Positions 1-7,482 of a DNA stretch of 64,000 bases are shown here, one piece after another (position 1 is the first letter of the stretch; each line of letters begins with the position of its first letter). The translations under genes were made by a program, and so were the position numbers. Below the pieces are notes generated by a model that was not told the DNA's origin, did no database searches, and worked only from the letters and a program-made list of their open reading frames with translations. Source of the DNA: Arthrobacter sp. zg-Y769 (lineage in GTDB: Bacteria > Actinomycetota > Actinomycetes > Actinomycetales > Micrococcaceae); NCBI RefSeq assembly GCF_020907405.1, contig NZ_JAJJOE010000008.1, forward strand, positions 1 through 64,000, in the 5' to 3' direction.

Positions 1-78
1 AAAAAACAAAAAACCACCAAACAAAAACACCCCCACACCACCCGGCGGGGCCCCCCCCCCCCCCCCCCCCCCCCCGCT
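1..78. other. Low-complexity contig end, probable artefact
   Basis: The first ~43 bases contain only A and C, followed by a short G/C stretch and a run of 25 C at 51-75. Nothing like it occurs in the other 64 kb. Read on the opposite strand the run is poly-G, which two-colour sequencing produces when signal is lost. I infer an assembly-end artefact and not genomic DNA. No gene is present. Confidence 0.75.
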
Positions 79-89
79 TTGTGTTTAAC

Positions 90-818
90 TCAGCCGCGTC
101 CGGTGAGCTTCTGCCAGCGGGCGGTGAGCCCCCAGCGGGTCACGTTCGCCATCGCCTCGACCACAATGTTGCCGCTCATCTTGGAGTCACCGAGTTCACG
201 CTCAACGAAGGTAATCGGCACCTCGGTGATCGACAGGCCCTGGCGTGCCACACGGAATGTCATGTCCACCTGGAAGCCGTAGCCTACGGATTCGACGGCG
301 CCCAGGTCCAGCTGCTCGAGGGTGCCGCGGCGGAAGGCCCGGTAGCCGGCGGTGATGTCGCGGACGGGAATGCCCAGCATGAACCGCGAATAGGTGCTTC
401 CGGCGCGGGAAAGCAGCTTGCGGTGAAGCGGCCAGTTGACCACGGAACCACCCGTGACCCAGCGGGAACCGATGACGAGGTCCGCGCCTGCCTTGGAGGC
501 TTCCAGCAGGCGGGGAAGTTCCTCCGGGCGGTGCGAGCCGTCAGCATCCATTTCGACCAGAATGTCGTAGCCGCGTTCCAGGCCCCAGCGGAAGCCGGCG
601 ATGTAGGCCGCCCCGAGCCCTTCCTTGCCCTTGCGGTGCAGCACGTGCACCTTCGGGTCCTGCGCGGCGATCTCGTCGGCGTAGGCACCGGTGCCGTCCG
701 GGCTGTTATCGTCCGCAATCAGTACATCCGAATCGGGAACTGCGTCCCGCAGCCGCTTCAGGGTGATGGGCAGCGACTCGATCTCGTTGTAAGTGGGGAT
801 GATGGTCAGGACACGCAC
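90..818 (-). CDS. ppm1: Polyprenol monophosphomannose synthase
   Basis: A family-2 (GT-A) glycosyltransferase of 242 residues that moves mannose from GDP-mannose to polyprenyl phosphate at the inner face of the membrane, supplying mannose for lipoglycans and protein O-mannosylation. Visible are the N-terminal IPTYNE (7-12), DDNSPDGTG (36-44) and the metal-binding DAD (91-93). Length equals the soluble Dpm1/Ppm1 catalytic domain; the N-acyltransferase domain fused to it in M. tuberculosis Ppm1 is absent. The start is GTG with GAAAGG upstream (GAAAGGCTTACCGA, then GTG). The stop lies only 12 bases from the low-complexity contig end, so downstream context is lost. Family assignment is firm; the exact lipid acceptor is inferred. 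Confidence 0.92.
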   Translation of the reverse strand: MRVLTIIPTYNEIESLPITLKRLRDAVPDSDVLIADDNSPDGTGAYADEIAAQDPKVHVLHRKGKEGLGAAYIAGFRWGLERGYDILVEMDADGSHRPEELPRLLEASKAGADLVIGSRWVTGGSVVNWPLHRKLLSRAGSTYSRFMLGIPVRDITAGYRAFRRGTLEQLDLGAVESVGYGFQVDMTFRVARQGLSITEVPITFVERELGDSKMSGNIVVEAMANVTRWGLTARWQKLTGRG

Positions 819-1007
819 TCGGTAAGCCTTTCAGCGGACGCACGCCGCGGTGTTCGCGGCCGGGACGGGGTTACTCCCCCGGCAGACTATCCAGTATATG
901 GGAGTATGCGGCGCCGCGGGTCAGCTCAGTGCGCCCCCAGGCAGCGCAACCGGGCGGGTCCAGCCGTCTTCGGGCCAGTTCCGGCGCAGTGCCGGCCCTG
1001 TTTTCTA

Positions 1008-1037
1008 CTGACGGTTGAACCCACCCGGTTGTGTAAT
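1008..1037 (+). promoter_or_regulatory. Candidate plus-strand promoter before intergenic hairpins
   Basis: CTGACG (1008-1013) and TGTAAT (1032-1037) are separated by 18 bases and match sigma-70/SigA-type consensus at 4 of 6 and 5 of 6 positions. No coding gene follows on this strand. If real it would transcribe through the hairpins at 1056-1271, which is the main argument for an RNA here. Confidence 0.3.
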
Positions 1038-1232
1038 GCTGGACCCGGTGACCGGCACCCGGGGAGCATTTCCTCCGGTGCGCGTAGGGCGGGCCATGGC
1101 AGCACAGTCCCGGCGAGACAGCCCGAAGCGCTGCCTGGAAAAAGATCCAGGACAGCGCCCGGCATACCTCAAAAAGCCGGTCCCGACTACGTTCCTCATA
1201 GCCTACGTGCTGGCGGGCACCTGTCAATAAGC

Positions 1233-1271
1233 CCCCTGACTAGGACGTTTACATGTCCATGCAGGTCAGGG
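1233..1271 (-). terminator. Hairpin downstream of the amidohydrolase gene
   Basis: CCCCTGAC (1233-1240) pairs with GTCAGGGG (1264-1271) and an inner GGAC/GTCC pair extends the stem. It starts 41 bases past the amidohydrolase stop on the minus strand. There is no T tract, so termination is inferred from position and fold only. Confidence 0.35.
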
Positions 1272-1312
1272 GCAGTGCCGGGCGAGCCGGGTCAGGCAGG
1301 TAGTTTTGCCGT

Positions 1313-2959
1313 TCAGGCCCGATCCGGAGCACGGTAGAGCTCCCGGCCGTTATGGACCGTGCGCAGGCAGCGCGGCTCGTCGCCGTTGTCCAGCGCGGGC
1401 AGCAGCGGTGTTCCGGCGCGCGGATCCGTGCTCCACGCAGAGACGTTGGCATCCGGGGTCTGGACCATCAGCTCCTGCACTTCCCAGACGGCGAAGGACG
1501 CCGGCGCTCCGGCGGCCAGCTGGCCCCGCATGAAGTTCCTCTCCCCGGCCGCACGCCAGCCCGCCCGGGTGTGCCCGATAAACGCAGCCCGCGCCGAGAC
1601 CCGCTCCTTCGGGTTGGAATGGAAAACGGCGGCACGCACCCCGGACCAGGGGTCCAGCGGGAGGACGGGAGTGTCCGAGCCCAGTGCCACCGGCACACCG
1701 GCCGAGAGCAGCGAAGCCATGCGGTTCATGCTCTCCCGCCTATCCCCCAGCCGCTGTTCGTACAGACCGCCGGGATGGCCCCAGGCAGCATCGAAGCCCG
1801 GCTGCAGGCTGACGCTGACGCCGAAGCGCAGCAGCTCGGCGATGGCGGCGTCGTCGGTCAGCTCCGCGTGCTCCAGCCGGTGGTGGGCTGCCCGGACAGC
1901 GGCTTCCCCCACCGCATCGGCAGCGAGGCGCAGCCCGGCCAGTGCCGTGTCCATCCCTGCGTCGCCGATAACGTGGAAGCCGCCCTGCAGCCCGGCCTTC
2001 GTCAACAGTTCCAGGTGCCGCCCCACCTGCTCCGGGGTCAGGTACAGGGTTCCGGTGGTGTCGGGCCGGTCCGTATAGGGCTCACGCAGTGCAGCGGTCC
2101 GGGCACCGAAGGATCCGTCAATGTTCAGGTCTCCGGCCAGTCCCAGGAGCCGGCCCTCGAAAAAGTCCACCAGCCCGGCCACCTGGGCCTCGGTTTCCAC
2201 CAGCTGGCCCCAGTACGGGAGGATCTGCGGAAGTGCCTCCTCGTGCAGGGGGCCGTCCAGGCCCAGCAGCACGCGCAGGTCTTCCGGGGGTGCAATGTGG
2301 GGTGCGGCCATTTCCGCAACGGCCACCACGCCCCGGGACGCCGCATGCTTCAGGGCCGCGAGCTGGAACGCGCGGCGCTGGCCCGGATCGGCGTCGCGCG
2401 CTACCGTGCGGGCGGCGTCGTGGGCGGCGCGGACAACGAAGCCGTTGTCCCAGCCGTCGTATTCCTGCAGCCGCAGTTCGGCGGCCAGCGTGCCGGAGAC
2501 TGCAGCACAGTGCACGTCGGAGCGGGAGAGGTAGACCGGCCGGTTGCCCGAGGCGGCGTCGAGCTCGGCAGCGGTGGGTGCGCGGCGTTCCGGCCAGCGT
2601 GACTCGTCCCAGTTGGAACCCAGGATCAGGCCGGAGGTTTCGGAGGCGTGCCGGCGGACCGTGTCCAGCAGGTCCTCAAGGGAGGTGCATGCGCTCAGGT
2701 CCAGCGTGGCCAGGGACATACCCAGCTCGGTGGTATGGACGTGGGAGTCCACGAATCCGGGGGCCACCAGTGCGCCCTGCAGGTCCACCACGTCCATTTT
2801 GCTGTCCTGGATGGAGGTGGCGGCCTGCTCCGAGCCCACCCAGGCGACGGTGTCGCCGTCGACCAGCATTGCGGTGGCAAAGGGATCGCCGGCGCTGTAG
2901 ACCGAACCGTTGCGGTAGAGCGTCAGGGTGCGGGCGCTCTGGATGGGACTGCCGTTCAA
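1313..2959 (-). CDS. YtcJ-like metal-dependent amidohydrolase
   Basis: A 548-residue member of amidohydrolase family 3 (YtcJ/NfdA-like), expected to hydrolyse an N-acyl or amide bond in the cytoplasm; the substrate cannot be told from sequence. Metal ligands are visible: the HxH pair H73/H75 in FVDSHVHTTELG, later H329 (GFHVIGDAG), H364 (RLEHAELTD) and D429 (GSDTP). The DGSFGARTA segment (281-289) is typical of YtcJ proteins. No signal peptide is seen. The likely start is TTG with GGTGAG just upstream; it lies 46 bp after HelY, so the gene may be co-transcribed with helY. Confidence 0.85.
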   Translation of the reverse strand: MNGSPIQSARTLTLYRNGSVYSAGDPFATAMLVDGDTVAWVGSEQAATSIQDSKMDVVDLQGALVAPGFVDSHVHTTELGMSLATLDLSACTSLEDLLDTVRRHASETSGLILGSNWDESRWPERRAPTAAELDAASGNRPVYLSRSDVHCAAVSGTLAAELRLQEYDGWDNGFVVRAAHDAARTVARDADPGQRRAFQLAALKHAASRGVVAVAEMAAPHIAPPEDLRVLLGLDGPLHEEALPQILPYWGQLVETEAQVAGLVDFFEGRLLGLAGDLNIDGSFGARTAALREPYTDRPDTTGTLYLTPEQVGRHLELLTKAGLQGGFHVIGDAGMDTALAGLRLAADAVGEAAVRAAHHRLEHAELTDDAAIAELLRFGVSVSLQPGFDAAWGHPGGLYEQRLGDRRESMNRMASLLSAGVPVALGSDTPVLPLDPWSGVRAAVFHSNPKERVSARAAFIGHTRAGWRAAGERNFMRGQLAAGAPASFAVWEVQELMVQTPDANVSAWSTDPRAGTPLLPALDNGDEPRCLRTVHNGRELYRAPDRA

Positions 2960-3005
2960 GGACTCACCTGTTTTCTGTAGGACGTTGCGGGTTGGGGGCG
3001 GCGGA

Positions 3006-5855
3006 TCAGTCGCCGACGTTGGAGTAGGCGACGACGCCGCGCCGCACCAGGGAAATGGCGTCCAGGAAGCGGCGGCGCATGCCGGGCGGCAGGTCCGGGA
3101 CCTTGGCCAGCTGGTCCAGCAGGTCGATCACCTGCTTGGCCCAGCGGACGAAGTCCCCCGCAGCCAGTTCGGTGCCGTCCAGGGCGACCCGCAGGTGCTT
3201 GCCCTTGACCCACTTGTACATGGGCCAGACCAGGCCGAGTTCCGGTTCCCCGGTCTGCGGCAGCCGGGACGCCTCTTCCAGATCGGTGAGTTCGGACCAC
3301 TGGCGGATGACGGTGTCCACTGCCGATTCCAGGGAAATGCTCGGCATCTTGGGCCGCAGCCCGCGTTCCTCGCGTTTGGCCTGGTAGACCAGGGCGGTGG
3401 CCAGGCAGGCCAGCTCGGCGGGGTCGAGGTCATCGAAGGCGCCGTTTTCCAGGGAGAGGGCCACGAGCAGGTCCTTTTCGCCGTAGATCCGCCGCAGTTT
3501 CTGTCCGGCGGGTGTTACGGCGTCCAGCCCGGACTCATCCGGGGCAACGTACCCGTAGCGGGTGAGCACCTCGCAGACCCGGTCGAAGGTCTTGGCAATG
3601 GTGTTGGTGCGGCCCCGGATCTGTCCCACGAGGTTGTCGGTTTCCCGGCGCAGCTTCCACCAGCGCTCAGCCCAGCGGGCGTGGTCTTCACGTTCGCTGC
3701 AGCCGTGGCAGGGGTGCGCGCGCATCTTCCGGCGCAGCTCGGCGATCGCCTTCTCCTGCCGCTCCGCACCCGCCGTGAGCATGGCATTCGCGCGGGCCGA
3801 CGCCGGCCGCGGCGGCCGGTGGTCGTGCAGGGCGTTGCGCAGCGAGGAGGACAGGTCGCGCCGGTCCTTGGGCGAGCGGGCGTTGAAGGATTTCGGAATG
3901 CGGATGTGCGAGACCGGCTCAAGCGCGTCATCGAGATCGGCGGCACTGATGCGCCGGATCTGCTTGTCCTCGGTCAGGATCGCAGGCCGCACCTCGCGGG
4001 CGGAGGCATCCACGTCCAGCACGACGGCGTGGCCGGAGTTCCGGCCGCCGGGAAGAAAGACAATGTCCCCCGGACGCAGGTTCTCCAACGACGCGGCGGC
4101 GTAACTGCGCCGGTTCCGGGCTTTGGTCTTGGACGCAGCGGTCTCCAGGTCCGAGAGCTGCCGGCGCAGGGCGGCGTACTCGTTGAAGTCCCCGAGATGG
4201 CAGGTCATTGCCTTCTCATAGCCGGCGAGAGATTCCTCACGGGACCGGACCTGCTTCGCCAGGCCGACGACGGAGCGGTCCGCCTGGAACTGCGCGAAGG
4301 AGGACTCGAGGATCTCCCGGGCCCGTTCCCTCCCGAACTGCGCAATCAGGTTGATGCTCATGTTGTAGGTGGGCCGGAAACTGGAGTTCAGCGGGTAGGT
4401 GCGCCGCGACGCCAGTCCCGCCACGGCCGCCGGATCGGTGCCCGGCTGCCAGAGGACCACGGCGTGGCCCTCGACGTCGATCCCCCGGCGTCCGGCACGG
4501 CCGGTCAGCTGGGTGTATTCACCGGCGGTGATGTCGACGTGCGCTTCGCCGTTGAACTTGTCCAGCTTTTCCAGCACCACCGAACGCGCCGGCATGTTGA
4601 TGCCCAGGGCCAGGGTTTCGGTGGCGAAGACCGCGCGCACCAGCCCGGCGGCGAACAGGCGTTCCACCACTTCCTTGAAAGTGGGCAGCATCCCGGCGTG
4701 GTGGGCGGCGAAACCGCGCACCAGGCCTTCGCGCCAGGTCCAGAAGCCGAGAACCTCAAGGTCTTCTTCGGGGATGTCCTGGGTGGCTTCGTCCACCACG
4801 CGGGCAATTTCCCGGCGTTCGTCTTCGTCCGTCAGCCAAAGCCCCGAGTCCACGCACTGCCGGACGGCGCCCTCGCAGCCGTTGCGGGAGAAAATGAACG
4901 TGATGACGGGCAGCAGGCCGTTGCGCTCCAGCTGGGCGATGACCTGGGGGCGGGAGGCCCGCTGGATGCGCGTGATCGGCGGGCCGCCATGCCCGCCGGG
5001 ACGTCCGCCGCGGGAGGAATCACGGCGGCCGCCGCGGGAGGAACCGCGCGGCCCGCCCCAGTGGCCGCGCTGGCTGACGCGGGACTCGGCGCGCGCCAGT
5101 TCCATCAGTTCGGGGTTGACCCGGTAGCGTTCCTTGATGCCCGGCTGCTCATCGGCGGCCTCGTCGAAGGACACATCGGATTCGAACAGGTCGAAGATGT
5201 CGCGGCCCACCATCACGTGCTGCCAGAGCGGAACCGGCCGGTGTTCGGAGACCACGACGTCGGTGTCGCCGCGGACAGTATCCAGCCAGGCGCCGAATTC
5301 CTCCGCGTTGGACACGGTTGCGCTGAGCGAGACAACCAGGACATCGGACGGCAGATGGATAATGACTTCCTCCCACACCGCCCCGCGGAACCGGTCCGCC
5401 AGGTAATGCACCTCGTCCATCACCACGTAACCGAGGTCCATGAGGGTATCCGAGTTGGAATAGAGCATGTTCCGCAGCACTTCGGTGGTCATGACGACGA
5501 CGTCGGCGTCCGGATTGATACTGGTGTCACCGGTCAGCAGGCCCACCCGGTCGCTGCCGTAGGCTGCGGCCAGCTCGCTGTACTTCTGGTTGCTCAGCGC
5601 CTTGATGGGCGTGGTGTAGAAGGCCTTCAGGCCCTGCTGCAGGGCCAGGTACACGGCGAACTCCCCCACCACCGTCTTGCCGGCCCCCGTGGGAGCGGCC
5701 ACCAGGACGCCGCGGCCGGCTTCGAGGGACCGGCAGGCCTCGGACTGGAACGCGTCCAGTTCGAAGCCCAGCGACTGCTCGAAGACCCCCAGTTGCGTCT
5801 TGGCATGTTCGGAACGTTGTTTTGCGGCAAGGTACCGCTCCGAAGGAGAAGTCAT
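3006..5855 (-). CDS. helY: HelY-type superfamily 2 RNA helicase (Ski2/Mtr4-like)
   Basis: An ATP-dependent helicase of 949 residues, probably acting in RNA processing or decay. Seen: Walker A APTGAGKT (54-61), DEVH box (147-150), motif III SAT (178-180), helicase C motifs (ALGINMPARSVV, QLTGRAGRRG) and a C-terminal DSHCT-type region ending near LATALVYQ. Between the first RecA domain and the second an Arg/Gly-rich insert (about 262-294, several RGG and GGR units) could bind RNA. Downstream of tatA-tatC, as in mycobacteria. No ribosome site precedes the ATG; a TAGGCT -10 six bases upstream suggests a leaderless transcript of its own. Confidence 0.93.
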   Translation of the reverse strand: MTSPSERYLAAKQRSEHAKTQLGVFEQSLGFELDAFQSEACRSLEAGRGVLVAAPTGAGKTVVGEFAVYLALQQGLKAFYTTPIKALSNQKYSELAAAYGSDRVGLLTGDTSINPDADVVVMTTEVLRNMLYSNSDTLMDLGYVVMDEVHYLADRFRGAVWEEVIIHLPSDVLVVSLSATVSNAEEFGAWLDTVRGDTDVVVSEHRPVPLWQHVMVGRDIFDLFESDVSFDEAADEQPGIKERYRVNPELMELARAESRVSQRGHWGGPRGSSRGGRRDSSRGGRPGGHGGPPITRIQRASRPQVIAQLERNGLLPVITFIFSRNGCEGAVRQCVDSGLWLTDEDERREIARVVDEATQDIPEEDLEVLGFWTWREGLVRGFAAHHAGMLPTFKEVVERLFAAGLVRAVFATETLALGINMPARSVVLEKLDKFNGEAHVDITAGEYTQLTGRAGRRGIDVEGHAVVLWQPGTDPAAVAGLASRRTYPLNSSFRPTYNMSINLIAQFGRERAREILESSFAQFQADRSVVGLAKQVRSREESLAGYEKAMTCHLGDFNEYAALRRQLSDLETAASKTKARNRRSYAAASLENLRPGDIVFLPGGRNSGHAVVLDVDASAREVRPAILTEDKQIRRISAADLDDALEPVSHIRIPKSFNARSPKDRRDLSSSLRNALHDHRPPRPASARANAMLTAGAERQEKAIAELRRKMRAHPCHGCSEREDHARWAERWWKLRRETDNLVGQIRGRTNTIAKTFDRVCEVLTRYGYVAPDESGLDAVTPAGQKLRRIYGEKDLLVALSLENGAFDDLDPAELACLATALVYQAKREERGLRPKMPSISLESAVDTVIRQWSELTDLEEASRLPQTGEPELGLVWPMYKWVKGKHLRVALDGTELAAGDFVRWAKQVIDLLDQLAKVPDLPPGMRRRFLDAISLVRRGVVAYSNVGD

Positions 5856-5861
5856 GGATCC

Positions 5862-5867
5862 AGCCTA
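5862..5867 (-). promoter_or_regulatory. -10 element of helY, leaderless start
   Basis: TAGGCT (TANNNT type) ends six bases before the helY ATG, which would place transcription start at the A of the start codon. No Shine-Dalgarno sequence is visible and the -35 is poor. Confidence 0.45.
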
Positions 5868-5926
5868 TGCGCTGCGCCCGCCCCCGGACGCCATATCATC
5901 GGTGGGCGAACGCGCACCCCGGGGCC

Positions 5927-6754
5927 CTACAGCTTGTCGATAGGGGTTGCCGTGTCGGCGTCGGCCTCGACGGCGGCTTCCCGGGCGGCCTGCTTCCGGG
6001 CGCGGCGGCGGTCATTGATCAGGCAGATGCCCACCGCCAGGGCGAACAGCGCCAGCAGGGGCGCGGCCAGGTAGAACATGCTCAGCGCGTCGGCGCCGGG
6101 GGCGGCCATGGCAGCAAAGAGGCAGATAAGGAAGACCGTGATCCGCCAGTACTTGATGATGGTCCGTCCCGACAGCAGGCCGGCCAGGTTCAATCCGACC
6201 AGGAACACGGGGATCAGGAACGCAATGCCGAAGGCCAGGAGGAGCCGCAGCACGAAGGCCAGGTAGACCGATGCGGTGATGACGTTCGAGCCGCCTTCGG
6301 GCGTGAACTCGGTCAGTACCCGGACCGCCTGGGGCAGGATCAGCCAGGCGAGGTAAACGCCGCCGATGAACAGCGGCACCGCGGCGGCCAGGAAGCCGAG
6401 GGCGGCACGGCGCTCCTTGCTTTTCAGGCCCGGGGTAACGAACGCCCAGGCCTGGTAGAGCCAGACCGGACTCGAAACCAGCAGGCCGATGAAGACCGAG
6501 ACCTGGATCATCTGGTCGAAGGGCGTCGCGACGCCTTCGAAGTTGATGGTGGTGAACCGGCCGTCGGCGTTGCCCGCATCCAGGAGCGGCCGGGTCAGCG
6601 CCTCAAAAACGGGCAGGTAGAGGAAGAACCCGCCAACGGTTCCCAGAAGGACGGCGACGCCGGATTTGAAGAGCCGGTTGCGGAACTCCCGCAGATGCTC
6701 TTTGAGGGCCATCCGCCCTTCGGGGTTGGATTTGCGCCCTTTGCGCAGCGCCAC
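5927..6754 (-). CDS. tatC: Sec-independent protein translocase TatC
   Basis: The substrate-receptor subunit of the twin-arginine translocase, an integral membrane protein with six predicted helices (275 residues). Family features are visible: the N-terminal HLREFRNRL segment, PFDQM before the second helix, and PVWLYQAWAFVTPGLKSKERR. The C-tail is charged. The chosen GTG start is five bases after tatA's stop, so translation is probably coupled; an alternative ATG lies 14 codons in, just before KEHLREF. Forms one unit with tatA. The tat pair between helY and the paf genes matches the M. tuberculosis layout. Confidence 0.95.
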   Translation of the reverse strand: MALRKGRKSNPEGRMALKEHLREFRNRLFKSGVAVLLGTVGGFFLYLPVFEALTRPLLDAGNADGRFTTINFEGVATPFDQMIQVSVFIGLLVSSPVWLYQAWAFVTPGLKSKERRAALGFLAAAVPLFIGGVYLAWLILPQAVRVLTEFTPEGGSNVITASVYLAFVLRLLLAFGIAFLIPVFLVGLNLAGLLSGRTIIKYWRITVFLICLFAAMAAPGADALSMFYLAAPLLALFALAVGICLINDRRRARKQAAREAAVEADADTATPIDKL

Positions 6755-6759
6755 GGCTG

Positions 6760-7071
6760 CTAGCGGCTGGTTGGCGGGTTACCCGCAGAATCCGGGGAAG
6801 CCCCCGGAGTGCCGGACGGCGGGGTCTGCCCGGGGAAGAACGTCTGCTCGGCTGCCTTGGTGTGCGGCTCGGGGTGCACTACCTTCCCCTCCACCGGATC
6901 GGTGGCAGCCGGAGTTGATGAAGGGCTTTCATCCTTCATCTGGCGCACCTCGGATTTGAAGATGCGAAGGGACTGCCCCAGGCTCCTTGCCAAGCCCGGA
7001 AGCTTCGGAGCGCCGAAGAGCAGAATGGCCAGTACAACAATGACGATGATTTGCCAGCCTTCAAGCCTCAT
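6760..7071 (-). CDS. tatA: Twin-arginine translocase subunit TatA
   Basis: The pore-forming subunit of the Tat system, 103 residues. One N-terminal transmembrane helix (about 6-20), then the FGAPKLPGLARSLGQSLRIFK hinge and amphipathic helix region typical of TatA (shown here in part), then a Pro/Thr/Ser-rich cytoplasmic tail. AAAGGA lies nine bases before ATG. tatC follows after five bases. TatA rather than TatB is favoured by the FG hinge and short amphipathic helix; many actinobacteria keep TatB elsewhere. Confidence 0.93.
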   Translation of the reverse strand: MRLEGWQIIVIVVLAILLFGAPKLPGLARSLGQSLRIFKSEVRQMKDESPSSTPAATDPVEGKVVHPEPHTKAAEQTFFPGQTPPSGTPGASPDSAGNPPTSR

Positions 7072-7103
7072 GGCGGTGTCCTTTCGTTGGAGAATATTCT
7101 ATG

Positions 7104-7439
7104 TCAGAGTTCCGGGAAATCCCGCCACGCCCGCGGCTGCCCCTTGGCAATGCGGCGCTCGATGCGGCGTTGGCGCCGGGCCTCGCGGCGGGCGGTTTTG
7201 CCGGCGTCGTAGGCCCTGCGCGCCTCGGCCGGCTCCGTGAAGATGCCGGCGGGTTCCTCTTCCAGGACGGTGGACGGAACAGTGTCCCGCGGCTGGAAGG
7301 ACAGCTTCGCAGAGGCAGCTTCGAATTCCCGGAGAATCCCGAGGAACCTTTGGAAGAGCCGGTAGCCGATCAGGGCGTAGAAGGCCGCGGCGCCTGCCGC
7401 TAGGGCAAACCAAATGAGTATCCAGGACCACCAAGGCAT
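7104..7439 (-). CDS. Small membrane protein of unknown function
   Basis: I do not recognise a named family. The 111-residue product begins MPWWSWILIWF, has one or two hydrophobic stretches (about 3-27), then a soluble, Arg-rich tail (RREARRQRRIERRIAKG near the end) that would lie in the cytoplasm. The frame stays open upstream for 57 more codons, but those residues are Pro/Arg-rich shadow sequence and the ATG chosen is preceded by GGGAG, although the spacing is very short. It lies between pafBC and tatA on the same strand, 32 bp before tatA, which suggests but does not prove a link to membrane export. Confidence 0.7.
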   Translation of the reverse strand: MPWWSWILIWFALAAGAAAFYALIGYRLFQRFLGILREFEAASAKLSFQPRDTVPSTVLEEEPAGIFTEPAEARRAYDAGKTARREARRQRRIERRIAKGQPRAWRDFPEL

Positions 7440-7482
7440 ACTCCCAGCATAGTGGAGTCTGCCTGCCCGGACGGACCGGGGG

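Larger units (their letters stand above)
819..1312. other. 494-bp gap with three hairpins, no convincing gene
   Basis: No open frame here resembles a protein. Three dyads occur in a row. At 1056-1080 CACC and GGGG pair with CCTCC-GGTG around a 7-base loop with one mismatch. At 1128-1158 GCGCTGCCTGG pairs with CCAGGACAGCGC (11 bp, one bulged A, 8-base loop). At 1233-1271 CCCCTGAC pairs with GTCAGGGG, with inner GGAC/GTCC. A plus-strand promoter-like pair lies ahead of them (1008-1037). On the minus strand TATACT at 893-898 could be a -10 for the mannose synthase, but I see no good -35. The region may encode a structured RNA, or hold terminators and promoters of the flanking minus-strand genes. 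Confidence 0.4.

Noticed and set aside
871-1227. A 118-codon minus-strand frame in the gap upstream of the mannose synthase
   Set aside because: Irregular codon use, Cys- and His-rich composition without a domain, and hairpins through its middle argue against coding.
2928-6074. A 1048-codon plus-strand open frame opposite helY
   Set aside because: GC-rich third positions leave long antisense frames open. The product is Gly/Pro/His-rich without domains, while the minus strand encodes all helicase motifs.
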